Shown here piece after piece: positions 8,532-16,394 of a stretch of 50,172 bases of DNA. The notes under the pieces are model-generated. The model was given only the letters and a program-made list of their open reading frames with translations, was not told the origin of the DNA and did no database searches. Position 1 is the stretch's first letter. Each line of letters starts with the position of its first letter. The stretch is from contig CAJUPI010000016.1 of the NCBI GenBank assembly GCA_910588125.1, forward strand, positions 1 through 50,172, in the 5' to 3' direction. This stretch comes from an uncultured Lachnospiraceae bacterium (GTDB taxonomy: Bacteria > Bacillota > Clostridia > Lachnospirales > Lachnospiraceae). The translations under genes and the position numbers were made by a program.

Positions 8532-11500
8532 TCACAATTTCCTGCTCTCATCCACCATATCTTTTATTTTATCTTCTTCCTGTTCGCCCAAAACAGTAAT
8601 CCCATGAGATTTTAACAATCCAGCCGTCACACCGTCCCCCTTTATAAGATTCCCCGCATGCGTGCCATCGTATACCGTACCGCTTCCGCAGGAAGGGCTT
8701 CGTTCTTTTAAAATCGCCAAATGGCAACCATAGAGCCTGGCTAACGCCAGCGTTTCAGAAGCCCCCTTTTGATATTGAGCCGTCACATCCTCTCCATCGA
8801 TCGTTATCACCCGCTCTCCGTTTATTTCCGCAGGCTTTCTTGGGGTTGGCAATCCCCCCAAAAGCTCCGGGCATACCGGGATCAAATTGGCCTCATCCAT
8901 CAACTCCTTCACCCATCCGGCAATCTCCCCCTTTTCGTTATATCGGCAGCGTACTCCTAAAAGGCAGGCACTTACCAGAACATTGGGCCGGCACTTTGGC
9001 AATAGCTGGCTGGACTTTTCTTTGGCGTCAAGCTCCTTAGTGTCGAACCAGCTGCTACCCTGATGAGCCTCAACCTCCAGTGGAACCCGCAGCTCTGCCG
9101 CCTGTTTCATCTGTTCCTCCAAAAGCTGTTTTACTATTTCAGCTTCCTCTCTGGGGGCCTCCACCAAAAGCTCATCGTGAATCTGCAGTACAATCCGGGA
9201 TTTTAGATTCCGTTCACGCAATTTTTGATCCACGGCAATCATCGCCAGCTTCATAATATCAGCCGCCGATCCCTGAATCGGTGAATTCATGGCAACCCGT
9301 TCTCCAAAGGAGCGTTGCATATAATTGGCGGATTTCAGCTCCGGGATCGGACGTCTCCTGCCAAACATTGTAGTGACAAAGCCCTGTTCCTTTCCGTTCT
9401 CTACCTGCTTATCGAGAAAAGCCTTGATTCCCGGATAGGTCTCAAAGTATTTATTGATATATTCCATGGCTTCCTGCCGGGTAATACTCAAATCCTCGCT
9501 CAGTCCAAAAGCACTGATACCGTAAACGATTCCAAAATTAACGGCTTTTGCGTTGCGCCGCTGCAAGGGAGTCACCTCGGCCAGCGGGGTGTGAAACACC
9601 TCGGAAGCTGTGATCGCGTGAATATCCTGAGCTTCTCCATAAGCCCGGATTAAACGGGGATCTTCCGACATATGGGCCAGAATCCGCAATTCAATCTGAG
9701 AATAGTCCGCATCGATAAACACAGAACCTTCTTCTGGCACAAACACCTTGCGAATCGCCCGCCCCAGCTCCATCCGCACAGGGATATTCTGCAGATTCGG
9801 CTCTGTGCTGCTGATTCTTCCGGTAGCCGTGATGGTTTGATTGAACTTGCCGTGAATCCTGCCATCCTCTCCGATATAAACGGCCAGTCCTTCGGCGTAA
9901 GTAGAATTGAGTTTGGTCAGCTGGCGGTAATCCAGAATTTTCTGAACCAAGGGATAATCCGGCGCCAGCTTTTCCAGCACGTCTGCTGCTGTGGAATACC
10001 CGGTCTTAGTCTTCTTACCATGGGGAAGCTTCTTATGATCAAATAAAACCTCTCCCAGTTGTTTGGGCGAATTGATATTGAACTCTTCTTCTGCCAGCTG
10101 ATAGATTTCCCTCTCCAGCCTTTCAATCTTAACCTTCAGCTGTTCCCCATAAGCCTTCAGCTGCTCCTTATCTACCCGTATACCGGCAGTCTCCATGTGA
10201 TACAAGCTATAAATCAAGGGCATTTCCATGTCCCGGAACAAACGGATCATCCCCTGTTCGGTCAGCTTCTTCTCCAGTACTGGCATCGACTTCCAGGCAA
10301 TATATCCCAGATAGCAGGCGCAGGAAACCGCGTTTTCTTCTCCACGGATCAGCGCTGTGCCCAGCTTTTCCTTTCCCAGTAATTCCGTTTTTGACGGTAC
10401 TGCCAAATCCAGATAATCCCTGGCCAAATCATCATAATCATACGTATCCTTCAGCGGATTCAGCAGATATCCGGCAACCCCGGCATCCATCACCGGACAG
10501 CCATAATCCAGCGGTAAATATTTCAGCTGCGTTTTCAGATCCAGTACAACCGCTATCTGATCGGGAAGACTGTCCGCCTTGCCTGCCTCCCCGTTTTGCT
10601 GATTTTTTTTCTGAAAGCCCTGCAAAAGCTCCTCCAGCTTTTGGCAAAGATAAGCCTCTGTCACAAAACCGGAAACCGGCACAGCATAACACTCTTCCTC
10701 TCCGAAGCAAATCCCCAGTCCTTCTATCCCGCAAAGGCCGGGAATCAACTGAAAACCCACACGGTCCGTCTTACCTGCCTTTTCAAAGAGCTGTTCTACC
10801 CCAGCATACTCCTCCACCAGCCAGAAATGCTCTTCCACCGGACAGGTATTCATCTGCCGGGCGTCAAACCGGGATAAAATGGATTGAAAGCCCAACCGTT
10901 TCATATATTGATAGGCTCCCGGGGTATACAAATTTTCGATCTTGGCATCCTCATAGGAAAACTCAATCGGGCAATCCAAACAGATAGTAGCCAGTTCTTT
11001 GCTCATCACTGCCATATCATAATGCTCCGTCAAAGCTTTCTTTGCCCGGGGCGGCTTTATCTCATCAAGATGGGCATAAGCATTCTCGATATTTCCATAC
11101 GTTACTATCAGATTGGTAGCCGTCTTCTCTCCGATGGAAGGGACGCCCGGAATGTTGTCTGAAGCATCTCCCATCAATGCCTTCACATCGATAAATTCCT
11201 GCGGCGTTACCTGATATTCCCGTTTCACGTCTTCCGGATAATAGTCCTTTACCTCCGTGCCGTTGCGGTTGGTTTTGGGAATCCGGATCTTGATGTGCGT
11301 ATCTGCCAGTTGCAGCAGATCGCGGTCTCCTGACACGATTGATACCGCTATCCCATCCCCTGCCATCCGTTTTGAGAGAGTTCCCAAAATATCATCCGCC
11401 TCATATCCGGCCAGCGTCAAAACAGGAATCTCCATCGCCGATAAAACCTCTTTCATTAAGGGAACCTGTTCCCGCAATTCTTCCGGCATCGGTTTTCTGG

Positions 11501-11723
11501 TGCCTTTATATTCCGCATACATTTTATGGCGAAAGGTAGGCTCATGCAAATCAAAAGCCACCGCCAGATGATCGGCTTTCTCTTCCTCCAGAATCCGAAA
11601 CATAATATTGAGAAATCCGTACACGGCATTCGTATGAAATCCTTCCGAACTTGTCAGCTCCGGCACTCCATAAAAAGCCCGGTTTAAAATACTATGCCCG
11701 TCAATTAATACCAGCTTTTCCAT
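8532..11723 (-). CDS. polA: DNA polymerase I with C-terminal DUF523 fusion
   Basis: A 1063-aa protein. Residues ~1-300 are the 5'-3' exonuclease (SGDRDLLQL, DASDNIPGVPSIGEKTA). Residues ~300-480 correspond to the 3'-5' exonuclease fold but lack its acidic DxE and YxxxD motifs, so proofreading is probably absent, as in other Gram-positive Pol I. The polymerase has motif A (DADYSQIELRILAHMS), motif B (RRNAKAVNFGIVYG) and motif C (LQIHDELLVE), and the normal Pol I end (EAHQGSSWFDTK) falls near residue 895. After a ~17-residue linker, residues ~913-1063 form a complete DUF523 domain (VSACLLGVRCRYN, PVCPELLGGLPTPR, ERSPSCGSG). No start codon with a ribosome site lies in the linker. AGGAG precedes the ATG at 11723. 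Confidence 0.93.
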   Translation of the reverse strand: MEKLVLIDGHSILNRAFYGVPELTSSEGFHTNAVYGFLNIMFRILEEEKADHLAVAFDLHEPTFRHKMYAEYKGTRKPMPEELREQVPLMKEVLSAMEIPVLTLAGYEADDILGTLSKRMAGDGIAVSIVSGDRDLLQLADTHIKIRIPKTNRNGTEVKDYYPEDVKREYQVTPQEFIDVKALMGDASDNIPGVPSIGEKTATNLIVTYGNIENAYAHLDEIKPPRAKKALTEHYDMAVMSKELATICLDCPIEFSYEDAKIENLYTPGAYQYMKRLGFQSILSRFDARQMNTCPVEEHFWLVEEYAGVEQLFEKAGKTDRVGFQLIPGLCGIEGLGICFGEEECYAVPVSGFVTEAYLCQKLEELLQGFQKKNQQNGEAGKADSLPDQIAVVLDLKTQLKYLPLDYGCPVMDAGVAGYLLNPLKDTYDYDDLARDYLDLAVPSKTELLGKEKLGTALIRGEENAVSCACYLGYIAWKSMPVLEKKLTEQGMIRLFRDMEMPLIYSLYHMETAGIRVDKEQLKAYGEQLKVKIERLEREIYQLAEEEFNINSPKQLGEVLFDHKKLPHGKKTKTGYSTAADVLEKLAPDYPLVQKILDYRQLTKLNSTYAEGLAVYIGEDGRIHGKFNQTITATGRISSTEPNLQNIPVRMELGRAIRKVFVPEEGSVFIDADYSQIELRILAHMSEDPRLIRAYGEAQDIHAITASEVFHTPLAEVTPLQRRNAKAVNFGIVYGISAFGLSEDLSITRQEAMEYINKYFETYPGIKAFLDKQVENGKEQGFVTTMFGRRRPIPELKSANYMQRSFGERVAMNSPIQGSAADIMKLAMIAVDQKLRERNLKSRIVLQIHDELLVEAPREEAEIVKQLLEEQMKQAAELRVPLEVEAHQGSSWFDTKELDAKEKSSQLLPKCRPNVLVSACLLGVRCRYNEKGEIAGWVKELMDEANLIPVCPELLGGLPTPRKPAEINGERVITIDGEDVTAQYQKGASETLALARLYGCHLAILKERSPSCGSGTVYDGTHAGNLIKGDGVTAGLLKSHGITVLGEQEEDKIKDMVDESRKL

Positions 11724-11733
11724 CCTCTTCTCC

Positions 11734-12129
11734 TTATCCTGCAAATCCTGCCTCAAGCCAGATCCGCAGCTGCAATATCAGCGTTGTCAATACTCCGGCC
11801 GTACATAGTGTACCTACCGCATAACAAATCACCCGCCTGAGTCTCGCTGCCCGAACCTTCAGCCAGGCCAGGTCCATGCTTTCCTCCAATGCCCCGGCAA
11901 TATCAAAAACCCCGGTCCCGGCATCTAACTGCCTGAGTCCCACAGAAACGGTATAATAGATCTCTAACTCCTCCCGGCAGGCTTCACATCCTTCAATGTG
12001 CTCCAAAAACTCGTCCAGCTCTTCTTCTCCCAGCATTTCATCAATATAAGGCATCACCATTTTCTCTGCTTCCTGGCAGGTCAGCACCTTCCTCACCTCA
12101 CTTCCGGCTCGCTTCATTCTGTCCTTCAT
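11734..12129 (-). CDS. anti-sigma-like zf-HC2 membrane protein
   Basis: A 131-aa protein with an N-terminal zinc-finger of the anti-sigma type (TCQEAEKMVMPYIDEML, then HIEGCEACREEL, giving the HxxxCxxC motif) and one C-terminal membrane segment (YAVGTLCTAGVLTTLIL). Such proteins usually hold an ECF sigma factor at the membrane, but no sigma gene is adjacent. The start at 12129 gives a normal domain boundary; an upstream in-frame extension would run into the dapL leader. The stop lies 10 bp before polA, so it is co-transcribed and possibly translationally coupled with it. Confidence 0.7.
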   Translation of the reverse strand: MKDRMKRAGSEVRKVLTCQEAEKMVMPYIDEMLGEEELDEFLEHIEGCEACREELEIYYTVSVGLRQLDAGTGVFDIAGALEESMDLAWLKVRAARLRRVICYAVGTLCTAGVLTTLILQLRIWLEAGFAG

Positions 12130-12178
12130 TATACACAGAACTTCTTTCTGATTCAAGGTGTTCCGGATATCAATTTTC

Positions 12179-12207
12179 TTGACGCACTCTCTATTCTTTG
12201 CTAAAAT
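12179..12207 (+). promoter_or_regulatory. sigma-A type promoter for dapL
   Basis: TTGACG (12179-12184) and TAAAAT (12202-12207) with a 17-bp spacer, ending about 50 bases before the dapL start codon. Confidence 0.65.
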
Positions 12208-12221
12208 CATTTTTTGAAAAA

Positions 12222-12244
12222 GGCCGGCCAAACATTGTCCGGCC
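12222..12244. terminator. GC-rich hairpin in the dapL leader
   Basis: GGCCGG pairs with CCGGCC across an 11-base interval in which CAA and TTG can also pair. On the minus strand it is followed by CCTTTTTC, so it could end transcription running leftward; on the plus strand it lies 2-7 bases before the dapL ribosome site and could affect translation. Confidence 0.4.
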
Positions 12245-12259
12245 GGAAAGGAATCCTCC

Positions 12260-13456
12260 ATGCCAAAAATAAATGAGAATTATCAAAATCTGAAAGAAAG
12301 TTATCTGTTTTCTGAAATTGCCCATCGGGTAGCTGCTTATACCAGAAATCATCCGGGGAAAAAGGTGATCCGGCTGGGCATCGGCGACGTGACTCTTCCT
12401 TTAGGAAATCTGGCCATACAGGGGCTTCATGAAGGCGTTGACGCCATGGCCTCTTCTGATACCTTCAAAGGATATGGCCCAGAACAAGGTTATGAGTTTC
12501 TTCGCAATGCTATCTCCTCTTATTATGCCCGCAACGGAGTTTCGGTAGATGCCGCCGACATTTTTATCTCCGACGGCGCCAAAAGCGACACCGGCAATAT
12601 TTCCGAGCTTTTTGCCGCTGATAATACCATCCTGATTCCGGATCCGGTCTATCCGGTTTATGTGGACTCCAATCTGATGGGCGGCAAAACCATCACTTAT
12701 TTATCCGGCAATGCCGGCAATCAATTTCTGCCAATGCCGGACAAAAAAATCCATGCCGATATTATTTACCTTTGTTCCCCCAATAATCCTACCGGCGCTG
12801 TCTATAATCGTGACCAACTCAAAGAATGGGTGGACTACGCTTTGGAGAATCAGGCTGTGATCCTGTTTGATTCTGCTTATGAGGCTTTTATCTGTGATCC
12901 AGAGCTTCCGCGGAGTATCTATGCCATCGAAGGCGCGAAGCGCTGCGCCATCGAATTTTGTTCTCTTTCCAAGACAGCCGGCTTTACGGGTACTCGCTGC
13001 GGATACACGGTTGTCCCCAGAGAATTAGTGTTTCTTGGCGCCGACGGAAGGGAGATGTCACTTCATGCCATGTGGAACCGCCGTCAATCCACCAAATTCA
13101 ACGGCACCTCTTATATTGTCCAAAAAGGGGCGGAGGCCGTGTTCTCTCCTGAGGGCATCCGGCAATGTCAGGAAAATATCCACTATTATCAGCAAAATGC
13201 CCGCCGGATCGCCGATACTCTTACGGATAAAAATATCCGCTTTTTTGGCGGCATCCACTCTCCGTATATTTGGTTTGAATGCCCGCAGAATATGGAGTCC
13301 TGGGAATTCTTTGACTATCTGCTGAACCATGCCCAGATTGTCGGCACCCCGGGCGCTGGCTTTGGCGAAAACGGCCGTAATTATTTCCGCCTGACTGCTT
13401 TCGGAAGCCACGAAAACACCATCGAGGCGATGGAACGCTTCCGCGAGCTGTTTTAA
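12260..13456 (+). CDS. dapL: LL-diaminopimelate aminotransferase
   Basis: DapL (398 aa) makes LL-diaminopimelate from tetrahydrodipicolinate and glutamate in one PLP-dependent step, feeding lysine and peptidoglycan synthesis. The N-terminus (MPKINENYQNLKESYLFSEI), IRLGIGDVTLP, the SPNNPTGAVY substrate segment and the PLP-lysine segment SLSKTAGFTGTRCG are all characteristic of the family. AAGGA is 8 bases before the ATG. It is divergent from the polA operon and has its own promoter. Confidence 0.95.
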   Translation: MPKINENYQNLKESYLFSEIAHRVAAYTRNHPGKKVIRLGIGDVTLPLGNLAIQGLHEGVDAMASSDTFKGYGPEQGYEFLRNAISSYYARNGVSVDAADIFISDGAKSDTGNISELFAADNTILIPDPVYPVYVDSNLMGGKTITYLSGNAGNQFLPMPDKKIHADIIYLCSPNNPTGAVYNRDQLKEWVDYALENQAVILFDSAYEAFICDPELPRSIYAIEGAKRCAIEFCSLSKTAGFTGTRCGYTVVPRELVFLGADGREMSLHAMWNRRQSTKFNGTSYIVQKGAEAVFSPEGIRQCQENIHYYQQNARRIADTLTDKNIRFFGGIHSPYIWFECPQNMESWEFFDYLLNHAQIVGTPGAGFGENGRNYFRLTAFGSHENTIEAMERFRELF

Positions 13457-13497
13457 TTATTCTGGCCACTTTTCTGACAACTTTTGTAAAAAATCAC

Positions 13498-13526
13498 TTG
13501 CCAAAAGCTTCCGCTTGTGATACAAT
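13498..13526 (+). promoter_or_regulatory. promoter of tRNA-Leu
   Basis: TTGCCA (13498-13503), 17-bp spacer, TACAAT (13521-13526); the tRNA begins 20 bases after the -10 box. Confidence 0.75.
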
Positions 13527-13545
13527 ATCTTCGTTGCGAAAGCAA

Positions 13546-13628
13546 GCCGGCGTGGCGGAATGGCAGACGCATCAGACTCAAAATCTGACGGGGGCAACCT
13601 CGTGCCGGTTCGAGTCCGGCTGCCGGCA
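13546..13628 (+). tRNA. tRNA-Leu(CAA)
   Basis: An 83-nt class II tRNA. The acceptor GCCGGCG pairs with TGCCGGC, followed by discriminator A; CCA is not encoded. The anticodon loop CTCAAAA gives anticodon CAA, reading UUG. The long variable arm and the T-arm GCCGGTTCGAGTCCGGC are clear. It has its own promoter and terminator. Confidence 0.95.
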
Positions 13629-13644
13629 TCCTTGGCAGGGGCAA

Positions 13645-13690
13645 AGTCCTGAATCTCTTCGGTAATCAGAGATTTCAGGGCTTTTCTTTT
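13645..13690 (+). terminator. terminator of tRNA-Leu
   Basis: AGTCCTGAATCTCT pairs with AGAGATTTCAGGGCT around a 9-base loop, followed by TTTTCTTTT. It starts 17 bases after the tRNA. Confidence 0.85.
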
Positions 13691-13751
13691 AACCAAATCC
13701 GGCCCGGCAATATTTTCCCTATCTATATACGAAAGCAAGGAGGAAATACCG

Positions 13752-14594
13752 ATGATAAAATTCAACTATGCTCTATGTCATAAAATCACTATACTCGGCG
13801 CTGTCACTTTGGCATCCGCCCTGCTAATTACCGGCTGCAAAAAATCTCCGGAAAAAATTGACTTAAGCAGTACCCACACTACCGAGGCGGAAACCATGGC
13901 TGCTACCACAAAGGCGCCGGTGGAAACTACGGTTGCCGCTACCGATCCTGTCGGGACTACGGCGGCCGAACCGGAGCCTTCCTCTGGCAGCAAAAATATT
14001 TCCACTAAGATTAACACCTATTCTTCCGGCAAAGTCTCCATTGCCTACCCCAGTGTAGTCAACTTGCCGGATGCCGAAAAAACCGCCGCCCTTGACGCTC
14101 TGCTGAAAAAGAACGCGCTGTCCGTGCTGGATGCCTGGGATATCGAAGAGGCGGAGGACTCCTTATCCATATCCTGTCAGGTGCTCTCTGCTGACCGCAA
14201 CCGCATTACAGCCGTCTATACCGGCTCTTATACTGCCAAAGGGGCCGCCTATCCCACCAACGTCATGTACAGCAATACCGTGGATGTGGCCAATGTATCC
14301 GATATCGGCTTTGATCATTTTGCTGATCCTTACACGATGGCCGGTTATGTGCTCTCCGGAGACTGCACCTTTTATCAGGCCAGTGAATCCCAGAAGGCTC
14401 AGCTTATGAACGTCAAAAACGAGACCAGCCTGGAAGCCTACACCCAGATGTTTACCAATGCCGATTTCCCGCTTGCAGGTGATTTTCCAGAATCCTTCAG
14501 CTATGAAAATCAGGGAGTCATTTATTTTTCCATCCCTGTTCCACATGCTCTCGGTGATTATGCGATTGTCATGTTTGCACCCGATTCCAAATAA
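13752..14594 (+). CDS. putative lipoprotein, DUF4163/DUF3298-like
   Basis: A 280-aa secreted lipoprotein: a hydrophobic signal ends in the lipobox LITGC near residue 26-30, followed by a Thr/Ala-rich linker (residues ~38-80) that would extend it from the membrane. The remainder (YSSGKVSIAYPSV ..., VYTGSYTAKGAAYPTN..., and a C-terminal VIYFSIPVPHALGDY strand) resembles the DUF4163 plus DUF3298 arrangement found in RsiV and in the N-terminus of PdaC, but the match is by eye only. AGGAGG lies properly before the ATG. Function is unknown; it stands between tRNA-Leu and upp with its own leader. Confidence 0.75.
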   Translation: MIKFNYALCHKITILGAVTLASALLITGCKKSPEKIDLSSTHTTEAETMAATTKAPVETTVAATDPVGTTAAEPEPSSGSKNISTKINTYSSGKVSIAYPSVVNLPDAEKTAALDALLKKNALSVLDAWDIEEAEDSLSISCQVLSADRNRITAVYTGSYTAKGAAYPTNVMYSNTVDVANVSDIGFDHFADPYTMAGYVLSGDCTFYQASESQKAQLMNVKNETSLEAYTQMFTNADFPLAGDFPESFSYENQGVIYFSIPVPHALGDYAIVMFAPDSK

Positions 14595-14606
14595 GACAAA
14601 AAACAG

Positions 14607-14635
14607 GTGACAATCTCTCTTGTGATATGTATAAT
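14607..14635 (+). promoter_or_regulatory. promoter of upp
   Basis: GTGACA (14607-14612), 17-bp spacer, TATAAT (14630-14635). The ~70-base leader that follows contains a small GCAGCTG...CAGCTGC hairpin. Confidence 0.7.
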
Positions 14636-14710
14636 ACAAGCAGGGAATGACACAACCGCAAAAGCAGCTGCGACAACAGCTGCCCAATCACACAAGAAAG
14701 GATAACATCT

Positions 14711-15340
14711 ATGGACAATGTAACCATCATCAACCATCCTCTTATCCAACATAAGATCTCCATTCTCCGCGACAAACGCACCGGCACCAATGAGTTTCGT
14801 GCCCTGATCGAAGAGATCGCCATGCTGATGGGTTACGAGGCTCTCCGCGATCTTCCCACCGAAGATGTGGAAGTTGACACGCCGATCGAGACCTGCATGA
14901 CGCCCATGATTTCCGGCAAAAAGCTGGCAGTGGTTCCCATTCTCAGAGCCGGTCTGGGGATGGTCAATGGAATTCTGGCTTTGGTTCCCAGCGCCAAAGT
15001 CGGCCATATCGGGCTGTACCGGGATGAGGAGACACATGAACCCCATGAATATTACTGCAAGCTTCCTACTCCGATAGAGCTGAGAACGATTGTTGTCACG
15101 GATCCGATGCTTGCTACCGGAGGCTCCGCTGTGGCCGCCGTGGACTTTATCAAACAGCACGGTGGGCGCCACATCAAATTTATGTCTATTATTGCCGCTC
15201 CGGAGGGTGTAAAACGTCTGCAAAAGGCCCACCCTGACATTCAGCTTTATATCGGGCATCTCGATCGCTGTCTCAATGAAAATGCCTATATATGCCCTGG
15301 CCTCGGCGACGCCGGAGATCGGATCTTCGGCACCCGTTAA
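14711..15340 (+). CDS. upp: uracil phosphoribosyltransferase
   Basis: Upp (209 aa, full length) salvages uracil to UMP with PRPP. The PRPP-binding loop VVTDPMLATGGSAV is near residue 126-139, the N-terminus carries RDKRTGTNEFR, and the uracil-binding YICPGLGDAGDRIFGT closes the protein. GAAAGGA precedes the ATG. It is monocistronic: a promoter lies 75 bases upstream, and a hairpin and a large palindrome follow. Confidence 0.97.
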   Translation: MDNVTIINHPLIQHKISILRDKRTGTNEFRALIEEIAMLMGYEALRDLPTEDVEVDTPIETCMTPMISGKKLAVVPILRAGLGMVNGILALVPSAKVGHIGLYRDEETHEPHEYYCKLPTPIELRTIVVTDPMLATGGSAVAAVDFIKQHGGRHIKFMSIIAAPEGVKRLQKAHPDIQLYIGHLDRCLNENAYICPGLGDAGDRIFGTR

Positions 15341-15357
15341 AGAAAAGAGGAGGCGCT

Positions 15358-15383
15358 GCAAAATAACGGGCGGTTTATTTTGC
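15358..15383 (+). terminator. AT-rich hairpin downstream of upp
   Basis: GCAAAATAA pairs with TTATTTTGC around an 8-base loop, 17 bases after the upp stop codon. There is no T-run after it, so its role as terminator is uncertain; a similar GCAAAATAA stretch follows ackA. Confidence 0.4.
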
Positions 15384-15390
15384 GACTAAT

Positions 15391-15684
15391 GTCATTAAAT
15401 TCAGCTCTGAGAATACTCAGCCATGGAAAAAGCAGCAGGCAGCGGCGGAAAATGGTCTGCTGCTTTTGACTTTGCAGGGATTTAGAAGTCCTTAAATCTC
15501 TGAATTTTGCGTGGGAACGAAAATCCACTCTGTCTGAGCGAAGCGAGTTTGGGGATTTTCGTTTCGCTTTTCGCAAAAATCAGAGATTTTAGGAATTCTT
15601 AAGCCCGAAACTGGAAAAAGCAGCAGACCATTTCCCGCCGCTGCCTGCTGCTTTTTCCATGGCGTACCTTTTGACAAAATTAAC
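15391..15684. repeat. palindromic repeat X, full copy A
   Basis: A ~294-bp imperfect palindrome filling the gap between the convergent genes upp and the hexapeptide-repeat gene. The outer arms (15421-15467 and 15612-15662) pair over about 47 bp with one mismatch. An inner hairpin pairs ACGAAAATCC with GGATTTTCGT, and AAATCTCTGA pairs with TCAGAGATTT. It is about 80% identical to the copy at 33541, with matched changes in both arms. In both directions the arms end in runs of A/T next to a GC-rich stem, so it could end transcription from both sides. Confidence 0.9.
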
Positions 15685-15716
15685 CGCAACACCCTCTTTT
15701 ATAATTTTCTGGACTA

Positions 15717-16394
15717 TCAGGATTCATGCTTTGGGACAATCTCACCCTGATTTTTATAGATGGTATGAGCATCCACGCATTTCCGCACACTGGATAATGG
15801 ATAAATATTCGTATTTTTGCCGATTACGGTCCCTGGATTCAATACTGAACCGCAACCAACCTCCACTTCGTCGCCAATCATAGCGCCAAACTTTTTCATT
15901 CCCGTCTCAATATCGCCGTCCTCACCGTGAACCTTAACCAGCTGCTTATCCGACTTGACATTCGAGGTAATAGAACCGGCTCCCATATGCGCCTTATACC
16001 CCAAAATCGAATCGCCCACATAATTATAATGAGGGACCTGCACATTATCAAACAAAATCACATTCTTCAGCTCTGTGGAATTGCCTACCACCGCATTCGC
16101 CCCCACGATCACCTTGCCGCGGATATAGGCGCAATGCCGGACCTCTGCCGCCGGGCCGATGATCACCGGGCCGATAATTCCTGCTGTAGGCGCTACCCGG
16201 GCTGTTTTATGAATCCAGATCCCTTCCATCGGGTTGTCATATTCACTCTTTGGCAGAGAAGCTCCCAGTTTGCGGACAAAATCTCCGATATGGGGGAGAA
16301 CTTCCCAGGGATATTCATACTCCGCCATCAGGTCTTTGGCCATCGTATGATCCAGACTATAAAGCTCTGAAATCCTCATTTCTTTCTTTTTCAT
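15717..16394 (-). CDS. left-handed beta-helix (hexapeptide repeat) transferase-like protein
   Basis: A 225-aa protein whose middle and C-terminal parts show hexapeptide repeats typical of the GlmU/LpxA beta-helix (IHKTARVAPTAGIIGPVIIG, then VIVGANAVVGNSTELK and VIGKNTNIYPLSSV). No N-terminal nucleotidyltransferase domain is present. It resembles proteins annotated as UDP-N-acetylglucosamine pyrophosphorylase-like or GlmU C-terminal-like in clostridia; the substrate cannot be told. AGGAGG precedes the ATG, which overlaps the topB stop codon in an ATGA, so it is translationally coupled to topB. Confidence 0.8.
   Translation of the reverse strand: MKKKEMRISELYSLDHTMAKDLMAEYEYPWEVLPHIGDFVRKLGASLPKSEYDNPMEGIWIHKTARVAPTAGIIGPVIIGPAAEVRHCAYIRGKVIVGANAVVGNSTELKNVILFDNVQVPHYNYVGDSILGYKAHMGAGSITSNVKSDKQLVKVHGEDGDIETGMKKFGAMIGDEVEVGCGSVLNPGTVIGKNTNIYPLSSVRKCVDAHTIYKNQGEIVPKHES

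Noticed and set aside
10391..10987. 198-codon plus-strand reading frame inside polA
   Set aside because: Antisense to polA, Pro/Ser/Arg-rich as expected for a shadow frame.
13457..13765. 102-codon minus-strand frame across tRNA-Leu
   Set aside because: The segment with SRTRTG is the complement of the tRNA T-arm, a well-known false gene pattern.
14163..15361. Minus-strand frames of 174 and 267 codons over the lipoprotein and upp
   Set aside because: Antisense to well-supported genes; no family resemblance.
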